From NCBI GenBank assembly GCA_027604665.1, contig JADGIZ010000530.1, positions 1-12,191 of the forward strand: a stretch of DNA of 12,191 nucleotides, read 5' to 3'. The notes under the pieces were generated by a model, which had not been told where the DNA came from, made no database searches, and saw only the letters and a program-made list of their open reading frames with translations. Position numbers and translations under genes: made by a program. Origin of the DNA: Polyrhizophydium stewartii (lineage: Eukaryota; Chytridiomycota; Chytridiomycetes; Rhizophydiales). Of the stretch, positions 8,074 through 12,191 are shown one piece after another (within the stretch, counting starts at the first letter, position 1; every line of letters begins with the position of its first letter).

Positions 8074-10069
8074 TCATTCTGGGCCAGATAGATCCGGCGC
8101 GGCCGCGTTGGTCACATCCGACTGCGCGAGCAGCGAGTTGGCGAGTTCGAGCTCGTCAAGGCAAGGCAATGCCCGGGAAGATGTGTCGTCGGCGAGCCCG
8201 CCTGCCATGCTGCTTAGCGATGCGTCTTCAGGCTGGAAACCGCCACCGACCAGTTCAGCACCGTCTGCATCTGGTGTCGATGCTATTGGTCCTGTCGCCA
8301 TGGAGGCGCCGAGCTCGCTGGCCGAAGCCTGTCCAGCGGCAGCCGCCTCGGCTTGCTCTCGCAACCGCCGCGCTTTCCGATCGCGGATCTGCTGAATGAG
8401 CATCTCAAACTCTTCGGCATATTTGGCCACGTGCGACTGCACGAGCATCGTGTCCTCGGGCGTCGCGTCGTGCGAGCCAGTCGAGGGGCGGAACGACGAC
8501 GCCTGCACCGCCTTGGTGTCCTCGGCTTGTGCGCGCTCCCAAGCAGCCAGCGCGGCGCGCAGCGCATCGTCGCTCCGCGGTGCATGCGAGTCGAGGTTGG
8601 CGTTGAACAGCGTCGTCCATTCCGTGTGCCGCCTGATGAGCGCCGCGCGCGTGCCCGTCGTTGGCAGTCCGTCCTCCTGCGTCGCCATGCGTGCTGCGAG
8701 TCAGCATCGCTCTGATTGCAAACAAGAATGATCTCGATGCCAAAGGCACGCTCCTCACCTCGAGCTTGCGGCGGATCTTGGCGTCCGAGAGGATGCTGTA
8801 TGCGACCGACGGCTTGGGCTGGCGCCGCGGTTGGGTATCTGCAGTCCGCGAGGGCATGAGGGCGCCGATGGTGAGCGGCAGCGGCTGCACGGCTGGTGCC
8901 AAGGCCGCCGCCGAGGTCGATCTTGCGGACCCCTTCCTCGGAGCAGCCGCCAGCTTGTCCTTGGTTCGCGAAGATGTGGGCGAGGCGGCCGCCGATCCGG
9001 ACGCAGATCCTCGGCCGGAGCCTCTCTTTGCTGCCAGCGGCCCGAGTGCGAGCGATCGCTGACCGGTCTGCGACGGCACGGCGAGCACCGCGAGCACGTC
9101 GGATCTGCACTGGTTGTCCAGGTGTGCGTTGAGCCGCTTGGCCAGCACCCGCTTGGCGCAGATGGGGCAATCAACTGCGTCGTCGCCCTGCGGCTGAAGC
9201 TCGAGCATGCGGTCGGCGCTGAGCGGCGTGGCGGGTCCGGGCGGCAGCGGCGATGACGACGACGAGGGCGAGATCATGGAGCTTGCGCCAGGCTGGTCGA
9301 TGCGAGAGTGCTGCTGGCGCCGCGGTCTCGCGGGACGCAGCACTTTGACGGGCTTGTCCTCGAACTCGCTGTCGCTGTCGTTGTCGGCGATGTCGGCATC
9401 CAAGGCCGGATCGTGCAGCCGTGCGTCTTGCGAGTGCGTCGGCGCTGCCGAAGTGCGCCGGCGCTTGGACGACCGTACTGCGGGCCGCCCGGAGGCGGCA
9501 TCAGCGTCGGCGCCTTGTGAGGCGAGCGGGTTGGGGTCGTCCAGGTTGCCGTCGAGGTTTTTCCGCCCGTCGGCGCCTGGCGACGTCGCTGAGGCCGCCG
9601 AGGCCGCAGCAGCGGCAGCGCGCTGGGCCAGCAAGTCGATCAGCGGCTGCCGGAAGTGGTCCCGTATTGCGCGGAACTGGGCAACAAGGTCGTCGAGCAC
9701 TGTCCGAGTTTCGGACGAGGCGTCAGCGGGCGTGCAGGCGCAGGCCTGGTCGGGAAGGCGCGGCGCGGCGCGGCGCTCTGGCCCGGGCAGGCGGGCGGGC
9801 ACGGAGGCGAGCGCACGCCTCGGCGCCGCAGCAGCGCCGTGCGCAGCTGACCCACGTCGGTTGTTCTTGAGGACATGCACTCCCTGGACGGGGGTCCGGC
9901 AGGACGGGCACTGCAGCTTGCGCTGAAAGTGCCGTCGGATGCATAGCGAGCAGAACGAGTGCACGCACGGCAGGGCCATGGCGGCGCTGAGCAGCTCCTT
10001 GCAGATGGCGCAGCGCAGCGACTCGTCCATGGCCGCAAAGGGCACCAGCTCGTGCGGCCAGTCGCCCAT
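8074..10069 (-). CDS. RAD18: E3 ubiquitin-protein ligase RAD18, complete, three exons
   Basis: RAD18 pairs with the E2 RAD6 and monoubiquitinates PCNA at stalled forks to start translesion synthesis; it acts in the nucleus. Exons 10069-9856, 9699-8759 and 8676-8074 give 585 residues. Domains: C3HC4 RING with C20, C23, C35, H37, C40, C43, C54, C57, all present; UBZ4 ubiquitin-binding finger C249, C252, H264, C269; SAP DNA-binding domain about 366-410; and a RAD6-binding-like helix about 466-490 (YAEEFEMLIQQIRDR). Between RING and UBZ4 lie a KRRR nuclear-localisation-like patch (about residue 149) and an acidic DNDSDSEFED stretch. Intron 9855-9700 (156 bp) was called because its removal restores the conserved family junction LKNNR-LLDDLV; intron 8758-8677 (82 bp) rejoins KIRRKLE to EDGLPTTG inside SAP. 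The start was chosen because WP and MDESLRC just before the RING match the family N terminus. Order and length are typical of RAD18 (about 500 residues in animals). Confidence 0.93.
9700..9855 (-). other. Stop-free 156-bp intron in RAD18
   Basis: The donor is GTGGGT after a C in phase 1 and the acceptor is GGACAG, with a GCTGAC branch-type site upstream of the acceptor. The intron is 3n long and open in frame, adding 52 Ala/Pro/Arg-rich residues if retained, between the RING and the conserved LDDLV helix. Confidence 0.75.
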
Positions 10070-10643
10070 TTCGAGCGGACACGGACGCCGAGGCGAAAGG
10101 CAAAGAAAGCGCGTTGAATTTCATGGCATGGCAGTCGGGAAGGAGTCGGAGGGGGAGGGGCCGGCGGCAGAGGCGACGGAGCACGGTCCGGTTGCCGGCG
10201 CCGGGACAAAGAGGCGGAGGTACCATATGGCAGATGGGGCGGCTCAGGGGGGAAAAACGAGGCCACGGGCAGAGAGCGGGGTCCGGAGCGGGGCAGACCG
10301 GCCGACATGCCGCCGTCGTCGGGATTGTGGGCGGGAGCCGAGGCAGCGGCATGTCATCTAGATTCGATCGAGTGGCCGGGCGGGCCTGGAGGAAAGAGAC
10401 AGAGAAGCGCGGACGGGATCTGCGGCTCGCACGGAGCGCTCATGAGTTTGGTGCCTATGGCGGTGATGGTGGTGATGGTGATGGTGGTTGTGGGTTTGCG
10501 TGGAGTTGTGGGGACGAGGCGGCCGACGGCAAGCAGCAGGCGGTTGCGCGCGAGACGAGACGAGACAGAGCAAAGGTGGCGACGCACTGGAAGGCGCGGG
10601 CCGGGCGGACGGACGGACCAGCCGTGGAGAGCGGGCGATGCGC
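10070..10643. other. Spacer: 3' flank of CYRI and promoter side of RAD18
   Basis: These 574 bases lie between the CYRI stop and the RAD18 start, both on the minus strand. Open frames here are GC-driven shadows without family features. I see no TATA box at a fixed distance, no AATAAA after the CYRI stop, and no RNA gene. A GGT/GAT simple repeat sits near 10460-10493. The RAD18 promoter and the CYRI 3' UTR must both lie here. Confidence 0.7.
10460..10493. repeat. GGT/GAT trinucleotide-type simple repeat
   Basis: A purine/T-rich run made of ggtgat and ggt units, over 30 bases, in the CYRI-RAD18 spacer. It is a likely slippage-prone microsatellite. Confidence 0.8.
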
Positions 10644-12191
10644 TTATTGGGCGAGCATCTGCTTGATGGCCTTTGGTGTTGTCTCGTCGTTGAGGTGCTG
10701 GGTCGAGAAGCGCAGGGCGTTGAGCAGCGCATCTGCGCCCGAGCCGCCCGAGCTCTGGATGACCTTGATCGACGCCTTGATCTGTGTGCGCGGCATGAGC
10801 GGCATGAGCGGCGTCAGCGGCGTCAGCGGCGAGTGGCGAGCCGGGCGGCGAAAGTGGCGGTGAGAAGTGGGGAAATGGTTGCGCAGAGCACGCACGTTGA
10901 TCTTGGAGTTCTTGATAAAGGCGCCGGCCGGGTCGATGTGGTCGTACAGCAGCACCGACACCACCATGACGCGCAGGAAGAAGGCGCTGTCGTTTCCAGC
11001 CCTGTCGTCCGGCAGCCGGTTCGCGTGAGCAGACGGCAGGCTTCCCAGACTCGAGATGGCGGCGGACGCACCTGCCCTTGGCGACCATGTGGTACGAGAC
11101 GCCGGCGAGGATGGAGAAGACATCGGTCGCACCGCCGAGGGAGAGCGTCCTCTGCAATGGCCGGTTGGCCGCATGCATGCAGTCAGCGCGCGAGGCACGG
11201 GCGGCGGCGAGTCGCAGCTCAGGCGCGGGCCACTGACCGACATGACGGCGACATTGGCCGAGTCGATGAGGGCCTTGGTGACGGGGTTGGAGTGGGCAAA
11301 GAAGAGCGACATCTTGTTTGCGACCTCATCCGAGACAACGGCAACCGACTGGGCCTATTGTGACGATGCAGAGTGCGGTTAGCAGCGCAATGCGGGCGTC
11401 GGCGTGAGCAAGAAACGGGCGGGGTGACGCACGTTGTTCATCTTCATGCGGCTGACGGTGCGGCGGTAGTACGAGAAGTCGTTCTGCACGTTGGGGTTGC
11501 TCATCTGCGTGCGCACAGGTGGCGCGAGATGGGTCAGCACAAGGCCGACACGGTTGCAGGCTGGCCAGCGGGCTGAGAGGCGGAACGTGCCTTGAGGTTG
11601 TCGAACTGGGTGGCGAAGTCGAGGATCTCGGCGAGCTTCCTGGCAAGGGCCTGGCTCTGCTCAAAGTTCTGGGAGGCGTCGCCGTTGCCCAGGAAGCTGA
11701 GGATGCGCGGGAACAGCTGCTCTGTTGGCGACACGACAGGCGCCTGCTGGTCAGCGCCGGCATGTGCACCCATGGCGCTGGAGGGCGGGACTTGCCAAGC
11801 GCGCAGCTGAAGTCGTAGTAGTCCTTGAGCTTCGCGACGGCGGGGCACACGACGGCCCAGGCGGCGTCCTCGGTGGCCTTGCCTGGGTTGGAGATGGCCT
11901 GCGCGGGTGGGTGTGAGCGTGGGACACGAGGCGTCGGAGTGCGGTGGCTGGCGGTGCGACGGGCCGCGTCCGGCAGGCGGCGAGCGCGAGCGGGAGCGCG
12001 GCGGCGGCGGCGGCGGCGGCCGGCGCAGTGGCGGATGGAGTGCATGCGGCGCGGGCGGGCGCACCTGCCGGATGGCCTCGCCGCAGCCGGAGTACGAGCG
12101 CAGATCGTTGAGGATGCCCGGGGCGGCCCGCATCAGGCCTGCGACGGCATTGTAGTACTCGATCTCGGGACCCGAGGGCTGGGCTGTGGCG
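10644..12191 (-). CDS. CYRI: CYRI/FAM49 family Rac1-interacting protein, N terminus beyond the window
   Basis: CYRI proteins bind active Rac1 at the plasma membrane and limit SCAR/WAVE-Arp2/3 actin assembly. Exons: 12191-12065 (partial), 11898-11796, 11721-11591, 11504-11433, 11348-11238, 11151-11072, 11001-10896, 10781-10644, giving 288 residues before TAA. Animal CYRI-B is 324 residues, so about 35 N-terminal residues, including any myristoylated Gly2, are missing. Landmarks in family order: [17 protein letters not shown], the [13 protein letters not shown] motif (exon 4), [43 protein letters not shown]. The YYRR arginines correspond to human R160/R161, which are required for Rac1 binding, so Rac binding is expected. 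Introns 11795-11722 and 11590-11505 start with GC rather than GT; every phase joins. Introns are 70-166 bp, longer than in INTS2. Whether it is the A or B type cannot be said; a single ancestral CYRI is likely. Confidence 0.94.
10792..10827. repeat. Four-copy 9-bp tandem repeat in the last CYRI intron
   Basis: Two copies of GGCATGAGC are followed by two of GGCGTCAGC and a partial fifth unit. It lies within intron 10895-10782. On the transcribed sense strand the last two units read GCTGACGCC, so each carries a CTGAC branch-site match about 27-36 bases before the acceptor. Confidence 0.85.
11505..11590 (-). other. GC-AG intron in CYRI (second of two)
   Basis: The donor reads CTCAAG|GCACGT and the acceptor is CGCACGCAG before ATGAGC. 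The phase 0 join gives [15 protein letters not shown], matching the family sequence residue for residue in spacing. The GT four bases downstream would be in phase 1 and finds no matching acceptor. Confidence 0.75.
11722..11795 (-). other. GC-AG intron in CYRI (first of two)
   Basis: The donor reads CTTG|GCAAGT, the standard GC-type consensus, and the acceptor is CCAACAG. A CTGAC branch site lies about 29 bases before the acceptor. The join makes the family-like [12 protein letters not shown] junction in phase 1. The nearby GT four bases later in the donor does not keep frame with any close acceptor. Confidence 0.8.
11998..12024. repeat. GGC/GCC trinucleotide repeat in a CYRI intron
   Basis: A run of about seven to eight GGC units lies within intron 12064-11899 of CYRI (166 bp, the longest intron here). 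The repeat accounts for much of its extra length and for the Pro/Arg-rich shadow frames. Confidence 0.85.

Noticed and set aside
7856..8077. Minus-strand open frame starting MNIAVAG whose ATG overlaps the RAD18 stop
   Set aside because: Its frame differs from the well-coded exon downstream and it shows no domain; eukaryotic start-stop overlap is unlikely to be functional.
7076..8399. Plus-strand open frames opposite the RhoGAP-like gene
   Set aside because: They have no recognisable motif and poor codon pattern compared with the minus strand, where splice sites and good coding segments occur.
9207..9926. Plus-strand open frame of 239 codons opposite RAD18
   Set aside because: Antisense shadow of the RAD18 linker and RING region; Ser/Ala/Gly-rich with no motif.
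10641..10650. AATAAG-like sequence at the CYRI stop as a polyadenylation signal
   Set aside because: It is the end of the coding sequence itself (the last codon and TAA) and too close to act as evidence of a poly(A) signal.
10114..10863. Plus-strand open frame in the CYRI-RAD18 spacer
   Set aside because: Gly/Arg-rich translation driven by GGT/GAT and GC repeats; it runs antisense into the last CYRI exons.

Overview
This is nuclear DNA from a GC-rich, compact, intron-dense eukaryote. I infer a chytrid-like (zoosporic) fungus, possibly a Rhizophydiales relative such as Polyrhizophydium. The reasons are very small introns (mostly 45-90 bp) with CTGAC/CTRAC-type branch sites, spacers from about 20 to 600 bp, an F-box-like/ankyrin protein of a type I associate with expanded chytrid families, and genes (Integrator INTS2, CYRI) that I do not associate with yeasts or moulds. 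The species is a guess. There is no sign of prokaryotic DNA, organelle DNA, an intact mobile element, rRNA, tRNA or CRISPR.

Layout. (1) Positions 1-4138, plus strand: the 3' four-fifths of an INTS2 (Integrator complex subunit 2) gene, read as 20 small exons whose phases all join. (2) 4161-5696, plus strand: an intronless F-box-like plus ankyrin-repeat protein starting 22 bp after the INTS2 stop. (3) 5848 to about 7965, minus strand: a multi-exon gene I cannot name with confidence. It has a CxxC zinc-type motif, a helical block that resembles the second half of a RhoGAP domain, and a long disordered tail. (4) 8074-10069, minus strand: a complete RAD18 E3 ubiquitin ligase gene (RING, UBZ4, SAP, RAD6-binding helix) in three exons. 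(5) 10070-10643: a spacer with simple repeats. (6) 10644-12191, minus strand: the 3' eight exons of a CYRI/FAM49 gene (Rac1 interactor that restrains SCAR/WAVE), whose N terminus lies beyond the right edge.

Two plus-strand genes converge on three tandem minus-strand genes. The genes belong to different processes: snRNA/mRNA 3'-end processing and transcription attenuation (INTS2), DNA damage tolerance (RAD18), and actin/Rac control (CYRI and possibly the RhoGAP-like gene). I see no operon-like logic beyond tight packing.

Most notable points: a well-conserved Integrator backbone subunit and a CYRI with an intact Rac-binding arginine pair in a probable fungus; two GC-AG introns within one CYRI gene, each required by reading frame and homology; stop-free 3n introns in INTS2 and RAD18 that would go unnoticed if retained; and a 20-bp frame-disturbing tandem duplication in the unnamed gene. 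All homology statements rest on reading the translations against remembered family sequences; no search was run.
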